Below, piece after piece: positions 49,628-63,010 of a DNA stretch of 64,000 nt. The stretch comes from Niebla homalea (Eukaryota > Ascomycota > Lecanoromycetes > Lecanorales > Ramalinaceae). Location of the stretch: assembly GCA_019925105.1 (NCBI GenBank), contig JAHGAU010000004.1, forward strand, positions 62,001-126,000, read 5' to 3'. Position numbers and translations under genes: made by a program. Within the stretch, counting starts at the first letter, position 1; each line of letters begins with the position of its first letter. The notes beneath the pieces are model-generated. The model saw only the letters and a list, made by a program, of their open reading frames with translations. It did not search any database and was not told where the DNA came from.

Positions 49628-49805
49628 TATTATGGCAGTACCTACCCTGGAGCAAGGGCTCCGGGGTAGGGCCTACCCCTGGGGGTGATCCCCCGGGTAG
49701 ACTACCTTCTCATATATGGTAATAGCGGCTTACCCCTAAGCGCTATTACCTACCCCGGATAGCTACTTTTGTCCATGAGATGGCCGAGTGGTTATCACCC
49801 TGACA
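49628..49805 (+). repeat. Right LTR of the miniature element (178 bp)
   Basis: Starts TATTATGG (TGTTATGG in the left copy) and ends CACCCTGACA, followed at once by GAATA. It keeps the unmutated A box TGGCCGAGTGG. Five substitutions relative to the left LTR, all G/A. The 87-residue minus-strand frame across 49746-50009 spans the junction with LINE H and is chance. Confidence 0.92.
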
Positions 49806-52800
49806 GAATAAGAGACTTTTACGTGGATATAAAGAGAAGTTTAAGGGAGTTAAAAAAGTTACGCGGAATTTAAAAAACGGTAATAAAAGCGCCGGCGGAC
49901 GGAGGCGAAAAAAGATAAAGAAAATATATACGAAGTAAAAAAATAACGGGGGAAACTTTAAAGAAAAAAGCGGGGATAAACTAGGTAATAAAAACCGTAA
50001 AAGCGGCATTAACGTTAACGATAAAGGAAATAAAGGTAAAGGAGAAAGCGGCGGTATTAAGGAAAATAAAAATAATAATTATATAATTATTAAGTAAGAA
50101 AGAAAGGAATATAACGGTAAAAATAAACTTATTATATTTAATAAAGGCATTTAAGGTAACGGGAAAGCCATTAATAGAATAAATTATTACGGTATATAAA
50201 TTATAAAACGGAAATATTTTTTTTAATATAATTTTATTAAAGGTAAAGGAGAGGTTAAAAAAGTTAAAGGGATAAACCGGTAAAAAAAAATATAAAACGG
50301 TAAAGGTATTAAGGTAATCTTTTATTATCGCGGTGGACGGGATATATTTAATAAAATTTACGGGGGAAAAAGGGGAAATTACTTTAAAACGGATAGAAAA
50401 GGAAAATATAATCCTTTACCTTAAGTTAAAGATTATTAATTATAATTTCCCCTTTATAATAAAGAAATTAAACGCTTTTAATAATATAAAAAGATACTTT
50501 ACGGTTATCTTAAGCGTAACGTTAATAAAAATATATAATAATATCCTTAATAAAAGGATAATAAAGGGTAAATCCCTTAAATTAATAAAACCTTAAGACT
50601 ATATAACGGGTATTTATTAATACTTTAAATATTAAGGGTACGGATATATTATTATAAAGTACTTTAATAATATAAAATACGTAATATATATTAAAGGGTA
50701 TAATACGTATAAATACGTTAATTTAATAATAAAAAACTTAATAAAGAACGCGCCAAAATATATAACGTATAGTAATAATAATTACTTAACGTAAAACTTA
50801 CGGTATATAATAAAAGTAAAGGAAACTTAACGTAAAGAAATTAAGATAATAATTAAAATTTAACGTTATAACTTATATAAACTTAAATTAATAAAATAAT
50901 TAAAGATAATCTTAAAATATAAACGGAGCTTATTAAATAAAAAAGGGTAAAATGCGGTAATTAATAATATAAAAAAAAGGAAATTTATAATAATATTAAC
51001 CTTTAAAACCGGCCGCTTAATTAAAATTATTATTATAATAAGAAAATTAAAATAAATAACGCTTAGCTTTAAAAAAGATTATTTATATAAATAAAATTTA
51101 ATAAAAAGAACCCGGCGGATATTAATATTTAATATATTTACGCTTTTAAAAGTAATATAATATAACGTATATAAAGAAACAATTAAAGTTATAATACTGA
51201 TATTTAAGTTTAAAAAGGTAAAGGATATTAATATTATAATGATATAAAAGCTATTATATAATCTATATATTTATTCTTTAATTAATTTAAGAAATAATTT
51301 TTATTTAGCCTTTAAAGGTAACGAAACGATATAAACGTATTTCTTTATTAATAAGAAATTAAATATAAATAGTTAAGACGTTATTTATTATAAAGGGAAC
51401 CTATATATGCTCCGGATTATATAAAAAGAGGATATTAAGGGTAATTTAAATATTTATAATACGTATAATCCGTTATTAATTAATAAGAAAAGATTTTTTA
51501 TAATCTTATTACTAAACGAGAAGGTTATATAATTAATTATGGCAAAGATATTATAGCTATATTTAATAAGTATTTTTTAATAAGGGACTTTAATCTTTAT
51601 TACGTTTAATAAAACGAGGAAGGTTATATAATTAATTATATTAAATTTAAGGAGCTATTAATAATTATTATATAATTTAATTTTATATTATTAATATTAA
51701 AAAAGGTTATTATATAAAAAAGCTATAAATTTAAAATTATAATTAATTTAATATTTAACTTAAAAAATATTATTAATTTAATTATAATATATAGATTTTA
51801 AAAGGATTTAAATATAATTTAAATTACGTTTTAATATAAATAACCTTAAATTAATTTATTAATATAACTCCGTTTTTACCGTTTAAATAAACGTAAAAAA
51901 CGGTTAAGGAAGTTAAAATATTTATAAAAATAATAAAAATAATAAAAATAATATTTTAATTAATGGAACTCCCTTAATTTAATAATAAGGAATAAATCGA
52001 CCGTTTTATAATATGGGTAATAAAGGCTTTAAATAAAGTAATTAACGTAATAATCTTAATAATAAAGTTATTTAAAAGAGTTAAAACTTATTAAAATAAA
52101 GAATATATAAAGGTAATTATAAAGGTAAAAGCGCTTATAAAGTAAATTATTAAATATAAAAATTAAGAAACGTTTTAATAATTAAAAAAAGCTTAAAAAG
52201 AAAAAGAAAGAATTATCCGGAAGGCTAAATAGATATACTTCCGGGTTATAATATATAACTTAACGGTTTCCCCTTATAAGGTTTAAAAATTAATAAAATA
52301 CGGTAAAAAATAAAGTAAAAAACTTAAACTTATTTTTAAGTTTTTACCCTTAAAAAGACTAGATAATACAATAACGGATACCTTTAACGGTAAAATTAAG
52401 GCTTTTAAAAAAACGTTCTTTCCCCCATTACCAGAAATTAACTTAATAGATATTAACGGTACTATATATTTTAAATTAATAATAATAAATAAAATAATAA
52501 TTTAAGAAATAGTAATTAAAGCGATTAATAAATTAAAGAAAAATAAAACCCCCGGACTTAATAATATAATAAATAAGTTTTTATTTATAGTAATATTATT
52601 ATTTAAAGAGGTTTTTATTTACTTATTTTAAGCTTATTTTAATATAGGATATTATTCCCGTAAATTTAAGGAAACTAAAATAATTATCCTTAAGAAGCCG
52701 GTTAAAATAGATTACTTAAAGGTAAAATTATATAAACTTATAATAATCCTTTATATATTAAGGAAAACTTTAAAAACGATAATTATAAAGATTTTAAGTA

Positions 52801-54996
52801 ATTATATAAAAAAATATAAATTACTCTTTAATTAATAAATAAAAATAAAAAGAAAATAATCGATAAAAACGGTTTTTAAAGGCTTAATTAATAACGTATA
52901 TACGGTATAAAGCTATAAGAAAAAAATATTATAAATCTTCTTTCTTTAAATATTATAGGGACGTTTAATAAAGTAAATTATTTAAGGTTATTATATAATT
53001 TATGGAAAAAAAAAGGTTTTATTTTTCCTTATAAATTGGATAAAAAATTTCTTAAGTAACCGAGCGATATTAATTAACCTAGGATAGAAAATAAGTATAA
53101 TAAAGCCCATAATAATAAAGATTCCTTAAAGATTATTTATTTCCCCGGTCTTATTTTTATTCTTTAATAACCTGCTTATTAAAGACTTAATAAAGTTAAA
53201 ATAAAAGGTTTAAATAAAGGGTTTTATTAATAATATTTACCTTTTAACTTATAAAGTTTATTTACGATAAATAAAAATATATAAGGCCCAATTTACCCTA
53301 TATAAATATAAGTTCATTTATATAATAAAGAGCCTAAAATTATATAATATAATAATTACGGTAAACTTAAATAATATAACAATAAAACCGGAAGTTAATA
53401 TTAAAATATTTAATTTATAAATTAATAAGAAATTAAATTAAAAAAACTATATAAAAAAGGTTTAAAAGAAAATAATTTTATAAGAAAAGGGTTTTATTTA
53501 TTTTACGGTGTTAATATAAAAAGCTATTTTATAAAAGGTTGAAACCGTTTATTAAACGGTTATAAAGCTTATAATAACGTACTTAGCAGCTTTTCAATAC
53601 GTATTTAAAAACATACTTAAATATAGGAAAAAGCCCGTTTAGTAATTATAAAAGGTTTAAAACCGATACTTAAAAATAATAAGTAAAGTATATAAAGCGA
53701 CTCCTATTTTAATACTAGAATCTAAGGTTTTTATATTATTAATAAAGCTGGCCCTTAATTAAATAATCGTTTAAATAAAACTTAAAAAAAATATAAACTT
53801 AATTACGTTAATAGGAAATAAACATATTTATTAAAACTATAAAAGGCCGTAAATAAAAAAATATAAAAAGGCGGTATTTACCTTTTTTACGGAAATTAAA
53901 TTAAAGTAAATTAAGAAAGAAATCAATTTAATTTATATTTAAGAAGTTAACGTAAAAGTATACGGACTCTTACTTAAAGCAAGAACGGTAGAAAAAAAGA
54001 AAACCGTAAAAATGAAATTAACGGTAATTACCTTATAAATTATAAGAAAATAAATAAAGTATTAACGTAAATATAAAGAATCGATCTTTTAAGGGCCACG
54101 GTACCCGGCTTTAAATAATAATAAAGTTATTAATAAATATCTCCGGCGTTATAAAACTATAAAAAAAGGTAATAACGCGTTAATAATTTAATTCCGGATA
54201 AATAAAAATAGCTTAACTTACTTCCTTTTTATCATATATACCGGTAACCGGATTAACGTTAATTATAAATATAAATAACGGAAACAGGATGCTATATACG
54301 TATTAATTTCTTATTTACTATTTAAGGAGCTTAAACCGGGGTTAATTAAAAGGGTAAGGATTAACGATTATCGTTAAATACTTATTAATAAAAAGGGTAT
54401 TAAGGCGGCCGTTAAATTTATAATAACTATGGACTTATTATTATAATTTAACTTAAATAAGGAAATAAATAAAATAATTAAAAATTTAACGGAGAAATTT
54501 TACCGCCGACTTAAGGGTAAAAAGTAGCGGTAAAAAAATTATACCTAATAAATAGCTAAAAAGGCTATAAATACCGGAGCAGTATAAAAAGCGATATTAT
54601 ATTAATCGGTAAAATTATATAAATAAAATAATAATAATATACGTATTAATAAGGATATTTAATAATATATTTAGAATTTTAAAATTTTAATATTAAATAG
54701 ACCCATAAAGTAACGGAAAAGCAATAAATTTAAAAATAACCTTTAAATAGATTTAATCGTAATATTATAGGTTTTCTTAAAAAAAGCGTATAAATAAATT
54801 CTTATTCTTTAAATGGCCGTAAATACTCTTAACCTTTAAGATAAGAATAAAGGTTGGGTAAATATCGGTTTTTATTCTTAATATAATAGATGTCAGGTTT
54901 TTACGGTTATCAATAAGGTTAAATAACCGAGTATTAAGGAACGCCGGAATTAACCTAGCTAGATCCGTAGTATAAATCAATCAATCAATCAATCAA
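49806..54996 (+). mobile_element. LINE H, 3' segment (rest of ORF1, ORF2, tail)
   Basis: Resumes at GAATAAGAGACTTTTACG. Knuckle region about 50605-50730 (DGYLL..., GYGYIII..., Cys/His read Tyr). Endonuclease from about 51240, with RDFNLYYV near 51590. RT FINNI at 53223-53237. Tail ATCAATCAATCAATCAATCAA (54976-54996). Two H-specific changes: about 27 bp of endonuclease sequence copied upstream at 51516-51540 from 51614-51639, and a 45 bp in-phase deletion at about 53250 just after the RT box. Total H about 5.8 kb without the insertion. The 87-residue plus-strand frame 50333-50596 is a surviving piece of ORF1. Confidence 0.9.
50333..50596 (+). pseudogene. Surviving open segment of LINE H ORF1
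   Basis: Open stretch of 87 codons with MDGIYLIKFTGEKGEITLKR and YFTVILSVTLIKIYNNI, just upstream of the zinc-knuckle region. The same stretch is open in LINE K at 60374-60595 (MYLIKFIRKEGEV). Both are in the ORF1 frame and similar, so this is real coding ancestry, not a separate gene. It may be the RNA-recognition part of the Gag-like protein, but I cannot name the fold. Confidence 0.72.
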
Positions 54997-55137
54997 TAAT
55001 AATCTATAGTACTATATTAAAATAAAAGCTTTTTTTATTAAAAAGAGTAAAGCCTTTTAAGAAATAAGTATGTAAAACCTTTTATTAAAATAAAAGAATA
55101 TTCGGGATATTATATAAAGTAAGATATTAAATAAGGG
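54997..55137. other. Spacer between LINE H and LINE I
   Basis: Begins with TAATAATCTAT (possible target duplication of H). AT-rich; nothing else recognised. Confidence 0.5.
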
Positions 55138-56620
55138 ATAGCAACGAATAAAGGGACCCGAGAGGTTTAAGACGATACGTATATATATAGCTTAAATAAT
55201 AGCGAGGCCAATGCCTTAATTAAGATAAATATAGGTATATAATAGTTAAAAACGAGGGAGTATACGGGTAAGTAGTTTTTATTAATGAAAGCAACGGAAA
55301 ATCATATAAATAACGTAATAATAACGTAATAAACGGCCGTTAAACTGAACAAAAGAATTATAATTACCAAAATATATATAAAAGGACGCGTAAAACGCAT
55401 AAAAAGGTAATAAGTAAAAAGGGCGTTAAAAGAATGGGGGCGGGGGAAATAATAAAGAGAAAAAACGATATATATACGTAAAATAAATATAATATTAACG
55501 GTATAAAAATATATATAAAAAAAGGCGAAAATGAAGAAGTCAATAAATTTATAAATAATTAAAGACGGAAAATAGAAGAAATAAAACGTTAAACGTATAA
55601 AAAAAAGCAAAATAAAAGCAAAGGTAAAAAAGGCCTTAAACAGGTTACTTACGCAGGAATAAACGGCTATTACGTTAAACCCTTAACCGATACTATAGGT
55701 AAAACTTTAGGGAATAAGGTCTTTCCATAAAAAGGCCGGGGTAAGATTAAAGGAATTAAAGTAGTTAAAAGGAGTTTAAGAAGCGGTAACGAGGGTAATA
55801 ATAAGGTATGAAAGTAAAGATTAAAGGGTAAACGTATAAAGTAAAAAGGCGTTATTATAAGCTTTTTAAGTAAAAGAAACTTAAACGGTAAAGATTATAA
55901 AGAAAAGAAATATGGTAATTAAAAAGGAACCCGTACGGATTAAAGAAAAGATAACGGTATTAAAGAAAGTAAAAACGTTAATAATTTACCTAATAATCGA
56001 AGAAGAGTAGAATACTATTATAAAGGTAAACCCTTTATAATTTATAAAGGCGTTTAAAGTAATGGTAAAGTTATCATTAAAGTAAATTATTATGATATAT
56101 AAATTATAAAGCGGAAATATCCTCCTTAATATAACGTCCTTTAAAGTAAAAAAGGGTTTAAAGAAATTAAAGACGTAAATTAATAATAGTAAATTTATAT
56201 CGGTAAGAATATTAAGATAACGATTTATTGTTACGGTAAATAAGATATATTTAATATATTTTATAAAAGTAGAAAGTAAATTTACTTTAAAACGTACAAA
56301 AAATGGAAAGTACGGTTTTTATTTTAGGTTAAAAATTGTTGATTATAAACTTTTTCCGGTAAAAAAAAGGCCGGATACATTAGGAGGGAAAACGAGATAC
56401 TTTACGGCTATATTAAGTATAAGATTAATAAGGATATATAACGATATTTTAAATAAAAAGATTATTAAAAATAAATTATTTAACTTAACTTAATTATAAA
56501 ATAAAACGGTAAATGTTTAAAAATATAAATACATATCTATAAAATACCTTAACGGTATAAAACTTTAAATATATGTTAAAGTGTAGGAGGTAACTTATAT
56601 ATATATATTAAACAAATATA
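55138..56620 (+). mobile_element. LINE I, 5' segment (ORF1)
   Basis: Starts at 55138 with ATAGCAACGAATAAAGGGACCC (start codon mutated to ATA). Covers ORF1 only, ending close to the zinc-knuckle region where LINE J begins. The 3' remainder must lie beyond the window if it survives. ORF1 type as in B, C, D and J. The 102-residue minus-strand frame 55302-55610 is antisense chance. Confidence 0.87.
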
Positions 56621-56630
56621 GTGGGAGCTG

Positions 56631-59262
56631 AAGGCGATGAACAAAGGGACCCCGGGGTCCAAAACGATACGTATACGCATAGCTTAAATAATAGTGAGGT
56701 TAATCCCTTAACTGCGATAAATATATATAATATAACGGTTAAGAATAAGGGAATATATGGGTAAATATTTATATCAATAAAAGTATCGGGAAATCGTATA
56801 AATAACGTAATAATAAGGTAATAAATAATCGTTAAATTCAATAAGGGAATTATAATTAATAAGATATACTTAAAGGGACGTATAAAACGCGTAAAAAAAA
56901 TAATAGGTAAGAAGGGCGTTAAGGAGGTTAAAACAGCGGCGACAACGGGGGGAAAAGGTAACCGATATATAAAGTGGATATAAGATTAAAGGCGTTAAAG
57001 GTATCTAGAAGAAAGACGGAGATAATAAGAGCGATAAACTTAGAAACAATTAAAGGTAACAAGTAAAAGAAACAATACGTTAAACGCGTAAAAAAGTTAA
57101 AATAGGAAAAGAGGTAATAAGGGCCTTAAATAAACTATTTATAACGGAATAAACAGTTATTACATTAAAAATTAAATTAATACTATAAATAAAGTTATGA
57201 AAACTAAAAAAGTTTTATAAAGAAATAGGGATAAAATCAAAGGAATTAAAATATTTACAGAAAGCTTAAAAGGCAGTAATGAAGGTATTAATAAAGTGTA
57301 AAAAAAAATATTAGAAAGTAAATGTATAAAGTAAAAAAGCGATAATAAGAGCTTATTATATAAAGGAAACTTAGGCGGCAGAAACCGTAAAAAAAAGTAC
57401 GTAATAACTAAAAGGGAAACGGTATAGATGAAAGAAAAAACGGTAGTATTAAGGAAAGCGAAATTAACAATAATCCGTTTATTAACTGAAAAAAAAGAAT
57501 ACCATTATAAAAATAAATCTTTTATAACTTATAAAAATATTCAAAAAAATAAAAGAGTTATTAACGGAGTAAGTTATTCTTATACGTAAATTATAAAACG
57601 GAAATATCCTTTTTAATATAACGTCTTTAAAATAAAGGAAAACTTAAAAAAAATTAGAAACGTAAATTAATAAAAATAAACTAAGATAATAAAGGTATTA
57701 AGATAATTATTTATTACTCCGGTAAATAAAATATATTTAACGTGTTATGAAAAAGTAAAAACAAAGTCTACCTCAAAATATATAGAAAAGTAGAATATAA
57801 TCCTTTATTTCGGATTAAAAATAATTAATTATAAGCTCCTTTCAATAATAAAGAAACCGGATATTTTAAAACCAATAAAAAGGTACTTTATAATTATATT
57901 AAACGCAAAGTTAATAAGGATATATAATAAAATCTTAAATAAAAAATTTACGGAGGGAGGGTCCCTTAAATTAACCTAATTATAAGATAAAACGGCGGAT
58001 ATTTATTAATATTCTAAGTCTTAAAGTTGTAAATATATTATTATAAGATACCTTAATAATATAAAATATATTATTATAAGATACCTTAATAATATAAAAT
58101 ATATTATTATAAGATACCTTAATAATATAAAATATATTATTATAAGATACCTTAATAATAAAAAATATATAAGCATAATAAGTAAGGGTTTTGTTAAAGA
58201 TATATTTAAGTATATAACGTACGGGAAAAATAGGTATTTAATATAAAACTTAAAATACCCGGTGAAAATTAAGGAGATTAAATATAAGGAAATTAAGATA
58301 ATTAGTAAAATTTAACGGTAAAATTTATATAAAGTTAAACTGGTAAGTCAATTAAAGACGGTTTCAAGACGGAAACAAGGTTAATTAAATAAGGACCGTT
58401 AAAAGGCTATAAAAAGCTTATTATAAGGTTAATTTTTAAATCCAGATATTTTAAGGTAATAATAATAACTATAAAAAAGTTAAGATAAATAATGTTTAAC
58501 TTTAATAAAAAACTAACAACTTAAATAAAAGTTAACGGGAGGCCTTAATGGAAGTTAATATATAATATATGAATACTTTCAAAAATAATATAATATAACG
58601 TATAAAATAAAATAATTAAAATAATATTTTTAATATATAAATTGAAGAAAATAGAGATCGTTAATATTCTAATAATATTAAGTTTATTATATAGCCCGTA
58701 TATACGTTCCTTAATTAACTTAAGAAAAGGGTTTTATTTGATATTTAAGGGAAATAAAACGACTTAAACGCATTTCTTTATAGATAAAAGTTAAATATAA
58801 ATAATTCAAACGTTATTTATTCGGAAAAAATTTATATACGCTCTGGATTACGTAAAAAAAGAATGTAAAAGGCAACTTAAATATTTATAATATATATAAC
58901 CCGGCGTTAACTGATAAAGTAAAGTTTTAAATAATATTAATACTTAAGAATATTATATCCTTACCCGGTAAATACGTTATATTAAGAAGCTTTAACCTTT
59001 ATTATAATATATAGAATAAAAAAACCAGATAATCATTTATATTAAATTAAGGAAACTATTAATAACCGTTACGATATCCAATTTTTTATTATTAACCTTT
59101 TAAGGTATTATAAGGTATTAAAACCGGAGATTTAGGATAATAATTAATTTAATATTCCGTACGGAAAAGAATATTAACATAGAAACGGTATACGGGCTTT
59201 AAGAAGACTTAAAGTATAACTTAAATTATATACTAATATAAATAATCTTAAGAATTAATTTA
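56631..59262 (+). mobile_element. LINE J, 5' segment (ORF1 and endonuclease)
   Basis: Start codon reads AAG (AAGGCGATGAACAAAGGGACCCC). Runs through ORF1, with a four-fold 33 bp repeat in the zinc-knuckle block, and into the ORF2 endonuclease (QSDFK-type region after 59200), where LINE K interrupts. Frequent indels and retained TpG suggest an older copy. Confidence 0.87.
58031..58162 (+). repeat. 33 bp tandem repeat x 4 inside LINE J ORF1
   Basis: Unit AAATATATTATTATAAGATA plus CCTTAATAATATA, starting at 58031, 58064, 58097 and 58130. The unit is 11 codons (KYIIIRYLNNI) and covers the zinc-knuckle segment present once in D, E, H and K. Copies are almost identical, so the expansion came after RIP. 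Confidence 0.92.
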
Positions 59263-59269
59263 GAAAGAG

Positions 59270-62200
59270 ATGGCGACGAATAACGGGACCCCAAAGGTTT
59301 AAAACGATATATATATATATAGCTTAAGTAATAATAAGGTAAATACCTTAAGTATAATAAGCGGAAGCGGAATAATAATAGAAATAAAGGGGGTAAAATG
59401 GTAAATAGCCTTTATTAACGGAAATAATAATAATTTATACGGACGGTATAATAACTATATAATAAAGAATTCTTAAATTAAATAAGGAATTTATAATTAA
59501 TGAAATACGCGTAAAAGGACGTATATAACGCGTAAAGGTAACGTAATTATAAAGGGTAAATAAGAAATAAAAAAGACGGGGATAATATGCGGTAATGGAT
59601 AAAAAATAAACGGAGGCGGAAAAGGCTTTATTAAGTATATATAAATTAAGAAAGAAGTAAATAAGGATAAAAAAATATCGGGTAATTAAGGATAGGTTAT
59701 AAAAAAAAGTAACCGTTAAATACGCGGAAAGAATATAATAAAAAAAGAAATAATAAAAGCGTTAAAAAGCCTTTTTATAATTAAATAAAAAGATATTATA
59801 TTAAAAACTTAACTAATATTATAGAATAAGTTATAAAGGGTAAAAAACTTTTATATAAAGGCGGGGGCGGGATTAAGGGATTTAAAGAGGTTACGTAGAG
59901 CTTAAAAAACGTTAACGAAAATACCGGCGAAAGGAAACGAAAAGGATTAAAGAGGCTATATATAAAATAAAAGAGCAACGGAAGAAGCTTTACGGATAGG
60001 GGTAAAAGTAAGTTAAATAACGAAGGTTATAAAAGTAACGTTTATATTAACGGTGAAGGAAATAAAGGTTAAAAAGAAAACGGTAATATTAAAAAAAATA
60101 AAAATAATAATTATATAATTATCGGGTAAGGAAGAAAAGAATATAGTTATAAAGGTAAACCCTTTATAATTAATAAAAACGTTTAAAGTTACGGGGGAGC
60201 CGTTAATAAAGTAGGTTATCGCGGTATATAAATTATAAAGTAAAAATATCCTCCTTAATATAGCTTTATTAAAAATGAAAAAAAGGCTTAAAAAGTTAAA
60301 AGGATAAATTAATAAAAAAGGATATAAAACGGTAAAAATATTAAGGTAATTATTTATTATTATAATAAACGGGATGTATTTAATAAAATTTATAAGAAAG
60401 GAAGGGGAGGTTATTTTAAAACAATTGAAAAAGGAGAATATAATCCTTTATCCCGGGTTAAAGATCGTTAATTATAGTTTTCCCTTTATACTAAAGAAAC
60501 TAAATACCTTTAACCGGATAAAAAAATACTTTATAGTTATCTTAAACGTAACATTAATAAAAATATATCAAACGATATCCTTAATAAAAGGATAATAAAA
60601 AGTAAATCCCTTAAATTAATAAGGCTATAAGATTAAGCGGCGGATATTTATTAATACTTTAAATTTTAAAGAAATAAATATATTACTATAAAGTACTTAA
60701 ATAATATAAAGTATATAATATACGTCGGAAAATATAATACGTATAAATATACGGATTTAATAATAAAAAGCTTAATAAAGAATACGCCAAAATACGCGGT
60801 ATATAAGAATAATAATTACTTAACGTGGGACTTACAGTATACGGTAAAGATTAAGGAGACTTAACATAAGGAGATTAAGATAATAATTAAGGTTTAACGT
60901 TATAATTTATATAAATTTAAACCGGTAAAATAATTAAAAATAATTTTAAAACGTAAACGGAGCCCATTAAATAAAAAAGGATAAAACGTAATAATTAATA
61001 ATATAAAGAAAAGGAAGCTTATAATAGTATTAATCTTTAAAGTTAACCGCTTAATTAAGATAATCGTTATAATAAGAAAATTAAGGTAAATAATACTTAA
61101 TTTTAAGGAAAAACTATTTATATAAATAAAAGTTAACGGGGAAAATTTAATAAAAATAAATATATAATATATTTATACTTTTAAAGATAATATAATATAA
61201 CGTATATAAAAAAGCAATTAAAGCTATAATATTAATATTTAAATTTAAAAAAATAAAAAATATTAATATTATAACGATATAAAAACTACTATATAACTTA
61301 TATATACGCTTTTTAATTAACCCGGGGGATAATTTTTATTTAACCTTAAAAAAAAACGAAAAAATACGGATATATTTCTTTATAAATAAGAAGTTAAATA
61401 TAAACAATTAAGACGTTATTTATTATAAAAAGAATCTATATATATTCCGAATTATATAAGAAAAAAATATTAAGGGAAATTTAAATATTTATAATACGTA
61501 TAATCCGCCGCCGGTTAATAAAAAAAAACCCTTTACGATCCCGTTACTTAAGGATATTATGATTATACCCAATAAATACCTTTTAAGAAAAAACTTTAAT
61601 ATTTATTATATTAAGTAAAATGAAAAAGGACATATAATTAATTATATTGAATTTAAAAAGTTATTAATAATTATTACCTGGTCTGACTTTATATTATTAA
61701 TATTAAAAAAGATTATAATATAAAAAAATAAGGATTTAAGATTATTATTAACTTAACGTTTAACTTAAAAGGTATCATTAATACGGTTATTATATACGGA
61801 TTATAAAAGGACTTAAAATATAATTTAGATTATATATTAATATAAACGACCTTAAATTAAACCGTTAATATAACCTTATTATTACCGGTAAAGAAAGCGT
61901 AAAAAACGGTTAAAAAAGCAGAAATTTATATAAGAACCGAAGAGATAATAATATAGTTTACGGACCTCCCTTAATTAAATAATAAAAACCGGAGTAACTT
62001 CTTTATAAAGTAAATAATAAATACATTAAATAAAGTAATTAATAAGATAATCCCGTTAATAAAACTTTCTTAAAGAATTAAAACTTATTAAAATAAAAAA
62101 TATATAATCGTAATTACGAAGGCGAAAAAATTAATTAAATAAGTTTTTAAGTATAAAAATTAAGAAATATTTAATTAATTAAAAGTTATTTAAGAAAAGA

Positions 62201-63002
62201 AAGAAAGGATTATTAAAAAGGGTAAATAAATATATTTTTAATCTATAATATATAACTTAATAACTTTACCTTATAATATTTAAAAGTTAGCGAAGTATAA
62301 TAAAAAATAAGATAGGAAATTAAAGTTTATCCTTAAATTCTTACCTTTTAAAAGACTTAATAGTACGTTAATTAATATTTTTAACGGTAAAATCAAAGTC
62401 CTTAAAAAGCATTTTTCCTTCCTTTATTAAAAGTTAATTTAAACGATATTAATAGCGTTACGTATCTTAACCCCGTATTAATAAGTAAGGTAATAATATA
62501 AGATATAATAAATAAAGTAATTAATAAATCAAAGAAGGATAAAACCTTAAAATTAAATAAGATTCTTAATAGATTTTTATTAATAATAACTTTATTATTT
62601 AAAAAGTTTTTATTTACTTTTTTAAATATACCTTAACGTTAATTATTACCTATATAAGTTTAAGGAAATAAAAATAATTATCCTTAAGAAGCTTATTAAG
62701 CCGGATTATTTTAAGGTAAAGTCTTATAGACTTATTATACTCTTTTATACGTTAAAGAAGGCTTTAAAAACGGTAATAATAAAGATCCTTAATAATTATA
62801 TAAAGAATTATGGACCTTTCCTTAATTAATGGATAAGAATAAAAAGAAATCGGTTAATAAAAATAACCCTTAAAGGATTAATTAACGGCGTATATATAAT
62901 ATAAAGTTATAAAAAGAAATATATTATAAGTTTTTTTTCTTTTAATATTATAAATATTTTTAATAAAATAAACTGTTAAAGGTTACTATATAACTTAAGG
63001 AG
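59270..63002 (+). mobile_element. LINE K, 5' segment (ORF1, endonuclease, early RT)
   Basis: Starts ATGGCGACGAATAACGGGACCCC at 59270. ORF1 resembles E. Includes an open ORF1 piece at 60374-60595, the endonuclease (ENFNIYYI-type box near 61590) and the RT up to shortly before the F-x-DD box, where LINE L begins. The 60-residue minus-strand frame at 59796-59978 is chance. Confidence 0.9.
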
Positions 63003-63010
63003 AATAAATG

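Larger units (their letters stand above)
48744..49805 (+). mobile_element. Miniature LTR retrotransposon (TRIM-like), GC-rich
   Basis: A 1,062 bp insertion in LINE H flanked by GAATA (48739-48743 and 49806-49810). Two 178 bp LTRs (48744-48921 and 49628-49805) bound a 706 bp interior with no open reading frame of note, a polypurine tract before the right LTR and a possible self-complementary primer site after the left LTR. The LTRs differ at five positions, all G/A and four of them TpG to TpA, so RIP has only begun. Much more GC-rich than everything around it. Size, TG...CA ends and lack of genes fit a TRIM; proteins would be supplied by another element. A SINE origin was considered because of the tRNA-like boxes and A18 run, but the terminal repeats and duplication favour the LTR reading. 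Confidence 0.88.

Noticed and set aside
55302..55610. Longest short open frame, 102 residues on the minus strand
   Set aside because: It runs antisense to LINE I ORF1; hydrophobic, low-complexity product caused by AT-rich RIP sequence. Similar frames at 4946-5212, 5514-5705, 33963-34199, 39532-39726, 54777-54980, 56608-56841 and 59796-59978 are rejected for the same reason.
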